Assembly: GCA_932521035.1 (NCBI GenBank)
Contig: OW051497.1
Span: forward strand, 11,284,001 to 11,348,000
Direction: 5' to 3'
Origin: Oscheius dolichura
Lineage: Eukaryota > Nematoda > Chromadorea > Rhabditida > Rhabditidae
Length of the DNA stretch: 64,000 nucleotides
Below the pieces are notes generated by a model that worked only from the letters and a program-made list of their open reading frames with translations, was not told the DNA's origin and did no database searches. The translations under genes were made by a program, and so were the position numbers. Within the stretch, counting starts at the first letter, position 1. Each line of letters starts with the position of its first letter. Positions 21,827 through 33,373 of this stretch are shown in pieces.

Positions 21827-24056
21827 TTACGGCGATCGGGAAGGGGCAAAACAATTGAATATACGGCGACGAGGAGGGGCTCTCTTTCTCGGGGCAGGCA
21901 GAATTGGGAGAACGGCATCTTCTTCGATTCTTCTCTGTTGATATCGAATATCTTCTGGCCTCACCAGGGAGTGATGTAAAGGCATAGCAGCATCTGAAAA
22001 CGATGTCTTGAATATGATAGTGGCCCTCTTACCTTCGCCTATTTCACCATACATCATCTCTAAGGAACAACTAACAGTTGGAGGGCGGTGTACTTTCTGC
22101 CTACTCTCCATGTACTCGGCGATCTCACTAGCCTGTAGAATATTAATAAAAGTATTAATAGAGTGAAGCTTACGTCAAAGTTCCTGTTGAACCACTCGCT
22201 GTGTTTGATCCCCTCGATACATAACCGCTTCTTGGGGTCTTTGTGCAATACTCCATGGAGCACATCCACGAGGAATGTTGAGATCTCAACGTTTTCCGGC
22301 AAAGTCAGCGGCTGGTTCGCGATATTGTCAAACAGCTTCATTATTGCCTGTGAGAATTGTAAGACTCGGAATGAAAAGAAAGGTACCTCTCCCTCGAATG
22401 GATACGACCCGGAAATCATATTATACAGTGTCACTCCTGTTGACCAGATATCTGATTTAAATCCTCTGAATGTTTCGGTATTCCCGGAAATCAGTTCAGG
22501 GGCTTGGAATTTCGGAGTCCCCTGGACAATATTACAAGTATCATCAGGCTAAATTTGGTTACCATAACAAGGAAATACGAATCTCTACCTGGAACATCGG
22601 CAACTCCTCCGCCACTCCGAAGTCCGAGATCTTCAACGCGAGATCCGGTCCCAATAATAAATTTCCCGGTTTAATATCCTTATGGATAATACCTTTGGAA
22701 TGAATGTACTCTAACCTGAAACGAAATTCTTTATACGATGAGTCACAGACTAATTGGTCATCTCTACCATCCACTGGTCAATAATTCGATGCACTGTTTT
22801 TAACGCTTCCCTGACAGTTTTGGGAATTGTAATCTGTCTCATGGCCTACGCATATTTCCACATATCCCGAGCCCTATTCTTAATCGCGTCTTATACCGTC
22901 TGCCCACGCAGTCTACTCATTGCTATTCATAACGAACTGATATTGATTCAGATTCACGTCATCCTAATCATCGGGTAACGTTTATGTCCTGCTATTTGCT
23001 TTTAGCGCTGTTATCTAAATGATTTCTAACCGAACTATCAGATGAATTTTAGGAAGAAGATGGCTAAAATCGGGATGAGGCAACTCACAATCGGACAGAA
23101 TTGGAACTACACTGCGGTTTTTATTACAGGTTAGCCCGCATTGAAAATTAGTTTTTATCCAAATGGTAAAATCTTACCCTGAGATTAGCTGTATATAATA
23201 CATATGAGCTTCATATTCGGCAAGATACCCCTTCGGAGAGTGGTCGATATGTTGTTGTAGACTTCCCATACAAAAATCAAGCACCATATATAATTTTCCC
23301 TTCTCCTCATTTCGAAACGTCTTAATTTTTAATCTACGCAAATCAATTAAACCTTTCCTACCTCTACTAAAGATATAACGTGCTTATGCTTCAACTTCCG
23401 CAGTATCCTTATCTCGCGTTGAACATTCTCCACCCCGTTTGGTATCTTCCTGATTCTATTGTGCTTGATAATTTTAATTGCTCTACGAACTAGGCTATCG
23501 TATTCTACCACTTCCTAAAAATTGGATTAATAAGAAGAACATCGACGGAATAGACTCACTTTAACTTTTGCATAAGATCCTTCACCTATTATGTCTCCAA
23601 AAAGGTATCCTCTATATATTTTCGGCACCTTCTGAGTGAAAACTTCTTCGACAAACTGTAAAAAGATCATTTTAAAGGTAATTTAACTGCTCACGTCGCC
23701 TTCAGCTTCCTTTTTAAAGATATATTCATCTCCTGATATCATTGCTTTTATCTTCTCCGTCGGTATCTCCATGTCGAAGTCGTTTTCAAACTGGAAGATA
23801 ATATTGACCGGAGTTAGAAAATGTCGCCGACACGGTAGCCTCTTGTTAGTCATTGCGCAACCTTTTGAGCATAAAATCAACTTCTGCCACATACTTGGGA
23901 GGCTGATGGTCCGGTGTGCATCCGCCAGCTTCGGAATTGGTCGTTGAGATTAGGTTCGTAGTCGAGATCGTCATCACTTTCTGCGTAGCCTACTGACAGT
24001 TTCTGGAACAAATAATAATGTAAAAGAAAGTTAGAAACAGTAACTATTCCTCCCAT
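21827..24056 (-). CDS. par-4: LKB1/STK11 (PAR-4) serine/threonine kinase
   Basis: About eleven exons. LKB1 is the master kinase upstream of AMPK and the MARK/PAR-1 kinases, acting with STRAD and MO25 in polarity and energy control. Landmarks in order: [20 protein letters not shown] (P-loop; human GDLLGEGSYGKVKE), RRAIKII with the catalytic lysine, [33 protein letters not shown], the catalytic loop [61 protein letters not shown] and [10 protein letters not shown]. The HKD and KPGN forms are typical of LKB1. The C-terminus is basic and ends NCFAPSRSP with no CAAX box. The start at 24056 (MGGI) is my best guess and has a myristoylation-like context. A 415-nt intron splits the lobes near 22725-23140. 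Confidence 0.93.
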
Positions 24057-24562
24057 TTGTAACCAGGCAGCTAGGAATTAAAGACACAACAATGCTGGGA
24101 CTAAGAACTTGAAGAGATGTAGGTGGCCGACACAACAAAACAGTGCGTATTGTTAGAACCCCGGGTAAAGGTGGGGGTTGCTCTGTCGACGATTTTCAAC
24201 CTACGCAACCGGCACCGATTGAAAGGATTGAAAGGATCTTCTTTACTGAAGTCCTTGAAAAGTGCGGGTTTCACTAAAGCAGAGGGTGGTGGTACAAATG
24301 CACAATAATCATAATATTTTCCTGTAGTCGATTCTGTTGGAAATAATTAATGTGTACAAACAAGGCTAGGAAGAGCTCAAAACAATGCTTTTGTTGTTTT
24401 AGAAAGCCCGTTTATGGGATTGAACACAACAACATGGCCTTTTGATCAAATTATATTTTTCTAAGCTTGATTGACTTTCATATTCCTATCTTTCTGTTAA
24501 AATATTTCACCTTTTTATGTTATTTCACGGGGTTTTATTTTAAAAACGTCTAAATTTTCAAT

Positions 24563-24923
24563 TCATGCATTACGGCAGAGCAGCAGGCAAAAACGACTCC
24601 CATCCTTCCTTTGCTGTTTGAAAAACTTCCAGAAACACAAGAGAATAATGCATGCTTCAAATGGAATGAGTGCAGGCGGTTACGGAACAACACAGGTGAA
24701 GGTGAAACAGAAACGTTTATTACTGACCAAATTGGAGGTAGAGGATTCCTGATCGTCAGGGGATCTTGCTTCAACGTTGAGAGAGTGGGCAGTTGGTTCT
24801 CCATAGATAACTTCTATGCTCATGCCTGTAACTGAAGCGTTAGACACTTACAAAGATGGTTGTCCCCGGGGTGTACTTACTTTCCTCCGACGCTACTCTA
24901 CTCGTTGACCTGGTTGCAACCAT
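24563..24923 (-). CDS. Small gene of unknown function
   Basis: Three exons can be joined in frame from an ATG at 24923. The first exon gives MVATRSTSRVASEE, a 56-nt intron leads to SIEVIYGEPTAHSLN, and a 120-nt intron leads to QRKDGSRFCLLLCRNA before TGA. AATAAA lies 24 bp after the stop on the same strand, which supports a real 3' end. Open reading continues upstream through further exon-like pieces (RFPQSPRLRVLARHF near 25000 and RDELSAQQEGCTSKK near 25060), so the true start may be as far up as about 25244. No domain is recognised. The gene follows the zinc-finger gene in the same direction and its upstream part overlaps that gene's 3' UTR. Confidence 0.35.
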
Positions 24924-25345
24924 GTGAGTTATAGGTACTCCGTTTACTGCTGTAGATACTAATTACCGCATCACCCTTACTGAAATGTCTTGCCAGGACC
25001 CGTAACCTTGGAGATTGCGGAAACCTCTTACCTTTCTTTGATGTGCAGCCTTCCTGTTGAGCAGATAGCTCGTCGCGTGTCCCTGCAAAATTGGAAATAG
25101 CAAAAAAGATAGCAAAGAAATAGAAGTAAGCTTTGGAAGATGACCATAGGACAAGGATATTCCGTAGAATTAGAAAATATAAACTTTATTGTATCACCCG
25201 GTGGAAATTTCGAATAAAGCGACCCGTTCGGAAGGCACAATCATATTTCCACAACAAGGAATAGTTAGCTAGCAGAAGAACTGAATAGGCGAAAAATAAT
25301 TAAAATATATACGCAATAATAACTCCTATAAAAATGAAGGGAATT

Positions 25346-27204
25346 TCAGTCCAGGTCGAAGTCCTCCTGCCCGTCTGCCAATTTTAGTGGCTCCACCGTC
25401 GCTACCTGTGCAAAAAGCGTGATATCCAGCTGATTTATAGAGCAAACCTCGATTTCATTCTCAATCCAGTCATTATCCGCCGGCATTATGTCTCCTTGGA
25501 TAAGAGGAGGGGGATTATTCACTATCTGCAAAGGGTTTCTTTAAAAGATAAGTGGAGTTTTAGTTACCGGTCGCTTTGTTTTAACTACTGGACGGGGTTT
25601 TATTTGTAGAGGTTGTTTCATATAATCCTCACGATCGATGAACCCCTGGTCGATGTAAGCTGTCCTTTGGACAGTAGGGGGTCCTCTTGTTATTAGATCA
25701 TTCGTATAAATGATCGCCTTTGGAGGCTTTAACTTTCTTTTCCGTATAACGTTTGCCCCTCTGTATCCTTCTCCTAAAACATTTTATAAAAAGAGGTTGA
25801 TAGCTGCTTACCGCATTCGTCGTCCACCAAATAAAACATCAACTCTTCATCCGACCGGGAATGGGGTTCCGTTGGGCCTTTAAAAATAGCAAAGTAAGAA
25901 GAACCAGAACTAGACAGATCTCACCGATGTAACGTTCTCCTCCGTCATGTTTTGCGAGATGTTCCCGGAAGTGCCGGAAACCTTTTGTTGTAAACTGGCA
26001 ATTCTGATAGGGGCATCCAAAGGTGCAGGACTTTGCAAAGTGACGGGATCTATAACCAAAAAACTAATGATAAAGAAGGAAGTAAGCTTAAGACTATTTG
26101 CCACTGTGTAAGAATTTCTCTGAAGCGATAAGAAAATATCAATTGACCCAGGGGTAGCTCAAAACAACTGGCAGAGATCTTTCAGTGAATAAAACACTGA
26201 TGATGGAAACATTACTAATGGGGGAAATGCAGTCTTTATGCTTTAAATCTTTCCACGCGGTTCAATCAGGGAACAAACAGAAGACTGAAGTTAGAAACCA
26301 GAGAGTACAGTAACTTGATAGTTATGTTTGAAGAGCGCATTGGAAAGTCAAAATGAGCGGGACAAGTGCAAAATTTGTATGGACCTAAGTCGATCCCCCC
26401 GCTTTTTTGGCGTTGCGACCCATTAACAACCGACGCTTATTGATTATGGCGACCTGTTCACCACCATTATTATGGAAGTATCAATGACAACTTACAATGG
26501 CCAGAAAAGATCCAAACTCACTGAATGTGCTGTTGGTAACTGGCCGGTTCCATATAGAATTGACTACAGTAGGGACATCTATATCCCCATTCAAGTGGGT
26601 CAGTATGGTTTCGGAGAACATGACGACGAAGAGTCATCTGGCTGGCTGGAAATTTTGGGAATATGCTAAAAATACAATCAAGGAAGGCCAAATAAGTGTT
26701 TGGCACGCTGCCAGAGCATGTTTTGCTTTTTTATCAATACATTACAAACCATGAGTTGGTATAAGTTCAAAGGCACCGAAAGTTCATAGCCACATTGGTC
26801 AGATTCATCAGGAGAGGGTCATACCTGCTGCATAGTCACAGTACTCGCACTCAAAAGGTCGTTTCTGATCGTGAATATTCATATGTTCATTAAAAGATCT
26901 CTTCGAGCTTAAAAACTTTCCACATTCCCTAAAAATACAATAGCTAAGCATATATTTCTTCCTGACTTACCCGCATTTCCATAATCTTGTTCCTTTGTTA
27001 ATAGGATATCGTCTCACTTTCCTTGCATCATGTGTATTCGCCAATCCAAATGTATTCATAACTCGGATCTGTAAATATCCTATATAAAAAATAAACTTGA
27101 TTCACTGTTGTTTGAGATTGATTCCTTGGAGCGTTATACGCCACCACGATAGTCTTTATGTCAGAGGGAAGAGCACTTTTATGATTGATATCTGTCTCAG
27201 TCAT
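25346..27204 (-). CDS. C2H2 zinc-finger protein, four fingers
   Basis: About seven exons; the ATG at 27204 directly follows 'tttttcag'. Four C2H2 fingers lie in the first half. Finger 1 is CGECGKFLSSKRSFNEHMNIH. Finger 2 is CEYCDYAAASQMTLRRHVLR followed by NH. Finger 3 is CPYCSQFYMEPASYQQHIQ followed by SRH. Finger 4 is the wider CPYQNCQFTTKGFRHFREHL followed by AKH. Fingers 1-2 are joined by DQKRPFE, a variant of the TGEKP linker. The C-terminal half is basic, then acidic, with no known domain (IRKRKLKPPKAII; ends EDFDLD). It is probably a DNA-binding nuclear protein. The first intron is only 28 nt (27069-27096), unusually short; a downstream ATG in exon 2 is an alternative start. Confidence 0.85.
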
Positions 27205-29706
27205 CTGAAAAATATAAGTATATGATAACACACAATTGTAAAGCTCAGTTATGCTTTGTGTACAAAGCTGCACATGATGTGATCGTTGTTACTATTCCGA
27301 CAGAAAAAACCGTGTGACCCACGGTCATAACTTCAAAATTATACGATCAAAGGTTATTCCATTGAAATTTTCAATAATTAAACAGTTATTTCTTTAAAAT
27401 ATAATAATTTAAACAAATAAAGAACTGTTTCAATTGCCTGCATCGTTGTTTTTCTCATACTAATTAAATTTGTATTCAGAAAATGACAATTTCTAACAAT
27501 TTAAACATTCTTTCCCATAGTATGGAGATCAAAAAAAATAATGAAAAAGAAAATGAACTTGCATAAGTGGAAAAACAATGGAAAGGTTGAAATCATGTGT
27601 ACCTATAGGATTGATATCTCCTCCTCAGCACAACAGCTGCTTGCCGTTTACGTGAGCGTAGGGCGAAATTTCCATAAAGTTCCTCGGGGTTACAAAGAGT
27701 ATCTCTTCTAGAAATACAAGCATAGTATTGGGTATTGATTAGAAATCATGGAAAAAAAGCGAAGCATCCAGGCAGTGGAATTCTAGGCGCTGTAAAATCA
27801 ATATCGATTAATCGCTTCTATGGACGGGGTGCTCTAATTACAAAAGGGCACAAAAATGAGGAATTAGGTCATTGTGTCATTGACTCATCAAGTTAGAGAT
27901 TAGCCTGAGAGGGAAAGAAGACGAACAGGCAGACGAAGGGGAAGAGTTATATACAAAAGAAGGTGGTAAGAGAAAAACATTGTGATGGATGAGTGAAGTC
28001 TGTTTGTCTAACAGTGGTCTTTCTTCCTGGATTGTATTGCAACATTCCGAACAATGGGTACTTCCCGTTCTCAAAAATGAAGACGCCAAAGTTGCCTACA
28101 GGAGAATTATTAGCCGAAATCAATAGAGATTCTATTTTAGACTGGCCGTGCTTCATACCCTATGATAAACGGACTGATTCAAAATTTATGTTGCTGCTAC
28201 ATCTTCACGCGACATTCCTTTGCCGAAAGCAGTGACCTTAGCTGCTCATGTTTACCTTTACTTTTAGTAGTAGCAGGCCGTAAGCTATAGCAGTAATTGC
28301 CGTTGTGATAGAACAGAATGAAAGCAACTGACTTCCCACTGCGAGAGGGAATTTGAAAAAAGAGCTGTTGGTCTCGGTGACTTGTTATTTATCAAGTGAG
28401 CGGGCTTTTCACGAGCTGTATATCTTTTGTATTGTTGAGGAAATAACAAATTGACTGTTGCTCTCAGCAGTTAAGTGGTAGCTACTCGCTCCCACAACAT
28501 AGTTATGCCTGGTTGTCATCCTTGATAAAGTTTGCGCATGTCACCATTTTTTATCCCGCGTTATATTCATAGGGAAGTGCCACAATTGTGGATCCTTTTT
28601 TGCACTTTTGCTTCTCTTTCTTTTAAAGTCAAGTTGTCAACAAATGATCTGAAGAAAGGATAAGAGAGACGTTTTCCAGACAATAGGGACTTTCTAGTAA
28701 ATTCGGCCTAATTCTGCCTGGGAAATAAATTAGCAGGAACCTTCAAGAATAGCAAAGATTCTCTTTTTTGAGATTTCTAATTCTTGGCTCAATTTTTCTC
28801 TGTTTCAAAAGAGTTACAGTAAAGTTATATTGCGAAAAGGGTGAGCCACCTCTCCCACGCAGATTTAAGTTGAGTAAGCTTACTGTCTGAGTCAAAGCAC
28901 TCCACAGTTCTCTAAGAGAAGGAGAGAGAACCTGCCTATTGTCATGCTCACTGTGTTGTCTCACTGAAAATTTCATTGAACAAACCGGCGGCACACCGTT
29001 CAGCCGAATAATCGACGCGCTGCCAATCTGTTTGAATGTTCAGCTGCTCACCAGGTCGTAGTCCCTCTTGTCCCACTGGCTGTCTCTCTCGCGACACATT
29101 TTTTTAAATTCTTATTTTTTGGCCAGTCTTCTTTTTTCTCTACTTCTCCATCATCCTCACAGTATGCTGTCGCTACTGCTGCCGCAGTGCCGCAACACAT
29201 GTCTGAGAGAGGTAGCCGGGACAGCCGTCTCCTCGCCACACTCTCTCTCCTTTGCTCCAACTGCACTTCTGCTCACAAGCCAGAGACTTCCTATTTGTTT
29301 TGTACCCTTTGAGTTCAGCCGAGGCGCATGTTTTTTCTCAGCCGTGGTTATTTTCTTCTGCTTTGAGTAACGGATACTTTCTGTTCTATTGCAGCTCATC
29401 TTTTTTCTCTTGAAACTCTTTTCCTCCTGAAAAACAAAAGTAGAAAAGTAAAACCCATATTACAACCGTCTCAGTTTAAATTTGTCTGGACGGGCTGCCT
29501 TCAATTTACCGAGGTTATTTTGTGACTGGTGGTCGAAAGGCCTCTGATTGCCAGAGCCTCATGGCTTCCGGTCGACTTTTCCTCAACACATTGGGAGGAA
29601 TGACATTTTTGAATAATTACCCTCTCTCCGAACGCTTCCCTAATTTGAGACGTGGTGCTCTTGCCTTTTTGTCCTCTTTCACACAACACACACCCGTTCC
29701 TTTTAG
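27205..29706. other. Intergenic, no confident gene
   Basis: The first 600 bp are AT-rich. At 27985-28240 all three plus frames and one minus frame are open for 45-80 codons, which prevents a call; the plus ORF from an ATG at 27985 encodes MSEVCLSNSGLSSWIVLQHS and 25 more residues. 28250-29700 shows nothing I can support. Confidence 0.35.
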
Positions 29707-30209
29707 ATGATATTGGATTATAATGCCTTCAATTGTGTGCTGATCACAACGACAGCCGTCGTGACAACGTTAGCCCTCGTTATAATGCTCTTCCTCTATT
29801 GCAAGTTCCGCTGTGGGTGCTGTCGTCGGAGTACACTGGTAATAAACCAACCTCATCACTCTGTTGTTCTTCCGGATCAGAGGAAAGAAATGTGAGTTCC
29901 CTCCTGTTGATTGTATTTGGGGAGAAGATATAACTGACAGAAAGAGGAGGCACTCTCACAGCCGCCATAGCTCAGTCGGTTAGAGCGTGGGTCTAATAAG
30001 CCCAAGGTCGCAGGTTCGACCCCTGCTGGCGGCAAATCTTTTTGCTTTATTTTTCTATACATTTTGGCTTCATTAGTTTATAAAAATATTTCAGGATTCG
30101 CTTAAACGACCACGAATTTGATTATATCGATGACCGATCCACTACTAATGTTATATCATCGTCCGTACGGGTTACTTCTTTGAGAGATTTTGACAACTCC
30201 AAGGTCTGA
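29707..30209 (+). CDS. Small single-pass membrane protein; tRNA in its intron
   Basis: Two exons (29707-29891, 30095-30209) give 99 residues. The ATG directly follows 'ccttttag', a trans-splice-type acceptor. After MILDYNAFN comes one membrane segment, VLITTTAVVTTLALVIMLFL, then a Cys-rich juxtamembrane patch YCKFRCGCCRRS, which is a likely palmitoylation site. The tail is polar (NDHEFDYIDDRSTTN). The 203-nt intron contains a complete tRNA-Ile gene in the same orientation. AATAAA occurs at about 30307. No named family; compare the small membrane proteins at 1662, 7057, 30762 and 45418. Confidence 0.6.
29961..30034 (+). tRNA. tRNA-Ile (anticodon AAT)
   Basis: A full cloverleaf can be drawn. 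The acceptor stem GCCGCCA pairs with TGGCGGC and is followed by the discriminator A. The D-arm is GCTCAGTCGGTTAGAGC. The anticodon stem TGGGT/GCCCA bears the loop CTAATAA (AAT), and the T-arm is GCAGGTTCGACCCCTGC. A-box and B-box (GGTTCGACC) are intact. The gene has no intron of its own and sits inside the intron of the host protein gene. Confidence 0.95.
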
Positions 30210-30761
30210 AGAGCAGTCCTTCCAAGTGATCCCCCTCGCCTTCAAACCTATCACTTTTCAAACATCTTCATGGTCTCTTCACTTCCCTGTGCTTTGCGAT
30301 TGTCAATAATAAATTTTAAGGTATTTATACTTCCTCCTTATTCAGTGGACAGTGTTAGGAACGGGAAGCCTAAAAAATTAACCTTAAGGGTATAATTGAG
30401 GGACTTCTCCCCACGGCCAGGCCTATAAAGGGTTTTGGATCGATACGCTTCAGCTGCTTTCGCCTTCAGTTCACCATGAGCTACACATTCTTACGCTGCC
30501 CCTACAAATTTTGTTGCAATAGATTGTATTCTGTTTTATTTCCTTGATATGAAATACGAATACCCTCGTCTTTTGTGAATAAAACCCGTAACCGCATCTG
30601 GAATCAATGTGCCGCATTTTCTGAAACGAGCAACTGGTGGGACACTCTCAAATACGCTTTTTCGCCGCTCCTTATTGCCTTCAGACCACTTTTATCCCCC
30701 AATCACTCATAATTACAACTTGTCTGCTTCATTCTCCTCCATTTGTACTCTTTTAGACCTC
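30210..30761. other. Intergenic
   Basis: Between two plus-strand small membrane-protein genes. It holds the first gene's AATAAA (about 30307) and the promoter of the next. No other gene seen. Confidence 0.5.
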
Positions 30762-31498
30762 ATGGAACATCAAAATTTCGTGCCTTCCGATGCACAAATG
30801 ACATCAATTGTACTTCCGACAATTGTATTCTGCATAGGAATGGTTGTAGCCATGTTAATTGGTATAAATAAGTGCAAGGAATGGGATTTGGATCGAATTG
30901 TTGAGATGAGGAGAACGAGGAGAGTTCTGCAGAGGATAACAGCCCGGCTGAGGGAGAAGAATTTTAAAACTATACAAAGTAAGCGATGTTAAACAATTAC
31001 AACTCCCTGTCTTAATTTTACTGCTTTTTCGAGCTTGACTAAAAGTGCTACTAGATTATTGCTGTCTTTAAAGCTCTCCATACTAATGACTCTCGTTTTC
31101 AGAAGCTCGTAACATGAGAAAAAGGGCCGCGGCTGCGGCAAAAGAAAATAGTAAAATTAAACAAGAAGTCTCCCCGCCACTGTACTCATCTCACCAACCA
31201 CAGTAAGCCATCACCCAATTATTCATTAATATATTTATTTAGATGCGGCACATCCCCACCTCCTTCCTACGAGGACGCCCTTTTGGATGACTATTATTTC
31301 GAATGTCTCCCTCCTCCCACTATAAAGTGAGCTGCCAGGGGAAAATAAAACACTTGAATTGTTTTTAGCGTCGCGAGGAGGAGATCCTCCGTGGGACCGT
31401 CGTCTTCCCACCAGCAAAGACGGCGATCCTCAAACAATCCTCAGCTACAGCGGCCGAAGAGACGCAGTAGCACCCGCCCCATGCTGCCACCAGTCTAA
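30762..31498 (+). CDS. Small single-pass membrane protein, PPSYED tail
   Basis: Four exons (30762-30978, 31103-31202, 31243-31326, 31369-31498) give about 176 residues. The ATG is five bases after 'cttttag'. One membrane segment, IVLPTIVFCIGMVVAMLIGI, follows 15 polar residues. Then come a basic helix (EMRRTRRVLQRITARLREK), a KEN-containing linker (RAAAAAKENSKIKQE), GTSPPPSYEDALLDDYYFE and a Ser/Arg/Gln-rich basic end closing at MLPPV. PPPSYED is a strong PPxY WW-domain motif. AATAAA at 31585 overlaps the stop region of the convergent sterol-reductase gene. Function unknown. Confidence 0.7.
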
Positions 31499-31581
31499 CT
31501 GCTCACTTTTGTTATGTTAATCTTTTGGGTATTTGACTAATCATAATAGAAAAAAAGCAGATCTTTCATTTGTAAATGTTT

Positions 31582-33373
31582 TCAATAAAGCCCAGGGATC
31601 AACCGGAATGGTACTCGAGCTGTGTGCTGTATCCAATATTGACCGTATTTCAAGAGGCAACGATTTTCATCTGATAACATTCGAATGAATAGATAACCTA
31701 AAGTTATTTCCATAAATTATAAGGACGGTTGTCAAACCCGCAGTGAAGAATAATGGGAAATATGTAAATAAAGGAGATCGCCCTTGGAAGGCACAAAACG
31801 TAAGGAAGGTGGCTATTTCTGAGAGATAATTCGGATGGCGACAGTAGGCCCAGTAGCCGCTTCCTAAGCACACCAGTTCTCTTGATTAAAATACCATACC
31901 TAGTAACAAATTGTACGTAGTATCGCCCGTGTCGGTTTTATACTTGGCTGTGATAAAATAGGCATCAACTCCTTTAATTTTCAGAGTTCCTTTGGCTTTT
32001 CTAAAGTAGTATTAGTATTGAAAAGTCTCAAAAATACCTGAACTCAAACTTCTGATTATCAATTTGACCCGTGAAATAGATAAAGAATAGAGAAACTGCT
32101 GCAATAAAAAGACAAGGTAGGAGGGAAATCGTCCGTCCAGAATGGAGAATGATAACCATTGGAGAGGTGAAAAGAACTGGCAGCCAGACCTAAACAGGCA
32201 TCTGATTGAAGATGGGCCATACCACCTACCATATCACTCCATAACCTAAGGATTCCCAGATTATTGACTGCCGCATCCAGAGAATTCAATTCCAATTGTT
32301 CTTGCCACGTTTTCCGAAAGATGTACAGCAGTTGAAGGATACTGACACAGGCTAACGATCCTCCAAAGCTCTTTTTACAGAATATTAGCTACCCGCTTAC
32401 TCAATACTTTCCCGCTCATGAATACTGGTAATAAAGCAGACAGGGCAAAAAGGGCACAAAGCGAATAGCCTATTCTAAATCTAGCAAAATGTTTGAGATC
32501 AATCTCCAAAAACGTTGGAGACAGCTCCACTCCGAAGCATAGTTCCGGCAGTGTTGTTACTTAAAAATGATCATCATTTATAATTTAAAAGCTGAGGGGA
32601 CTTACTGTTATAGTTCTCCCCGAAATAGTAACACACGTAGAGAATGAGAAAGATAATGAGGCAGAGGATTGCCAGGACGACTATAATTGAATTGAAATGG
32701 ACTATGACCACATCCGGAGGGTAAAGTCGCAATCCTACTCCAAGAAGGAATAAGAGCAGGAGCAGGACCAACGAACTGAAACTATTTACAAGCCGCTTCT
32801 GCTCTCCTAAAGAATTCATTCATTAATACCGCCAAAAACTGACCAAAAGAAGTCAGAACAGCAATCTCGTCATGTGGCAGGACTAGGTGAAACAATAATT
32901 GTAGTGATATTATAACCACAACTATTTTCCAGGCTACTGGATCCAGTACCGGTGGAATAATTTGTAACACAAACGGCCAATGCCCAAAAACCCATGAAAA
33001 TGTCTAAAAAATCTCTGTGATTGGCCACATCTTAGCCTCATCAAGTAATGCACACATTCGGTGGCATCATCACAAGATCAAAATAAATAGATCTCACCTC
33101 AAAAAACCGTCCGCCGTGCATATGAACGGAGTACAGATAGAAGAATGTAATGAAGGGAAAGGTACCCAAAACGAAGAGGAGCAGTTGAGGGGACAGTTTC
33201 TGCTGTTTCTGAATGAGGATAGGGATAAATTGAAGGAAATAGCGTACTCGTAGGGCTTCTTGGATGGCAGCAATGTCCTTGGAAGAGACACTGCTCCGTC
33301 GTAAACTTGTCGTAGATCCAAAACTCGTACGTCTCGCCACTCGGGCTTGCATTTTCTGAAGGTGTCGTCTCAT
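31582..33373 (-). CDS. ERG4/ERG24-family sterol reductase (DHCR7/LBR/TM7SF2-like)
   Basis: About nine exons encode a multi-pass ER or nuclear-envelope protein. The N-terminus is basic and Ser-rich (RRTSFGSTTSLRRSSVSSKD). Hydrophobic segments follow, then ELCFGVELSPTFLEIDLKHF (family pattern GRELNPR...DLK.F). The C-terminal catalytic signature is GTGYW-type: SGYWAYCRHPNYLSEIATF, then FIRMLSDENRCLLKYGQYW and RVPFRLIPGLY. These match the C-termini of DHCR7 (RDEHRCASKYG..W) and LBR. Relatives reduce C7 or C14 double bonds of sterols with NADPH. C. elegans has, as I recall, one such gene (B0250.9). Which bond is reduced cannot be told. One intron near 32395 needed the acceptor 'gtaaaaag' to keep frame. 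Confidence 0.88.

Noticed and set aside
27985-28235. Multiple open frames
   Set aside because: Three plus frames and one minus frame are open at once, so none can be preferred without transcript data.
29068-29370. 100-codon plus ORF
   Set aside because: Hydrophobic by virtue of T-rich sequence; it overlaps equally open minus frames and has no start context.
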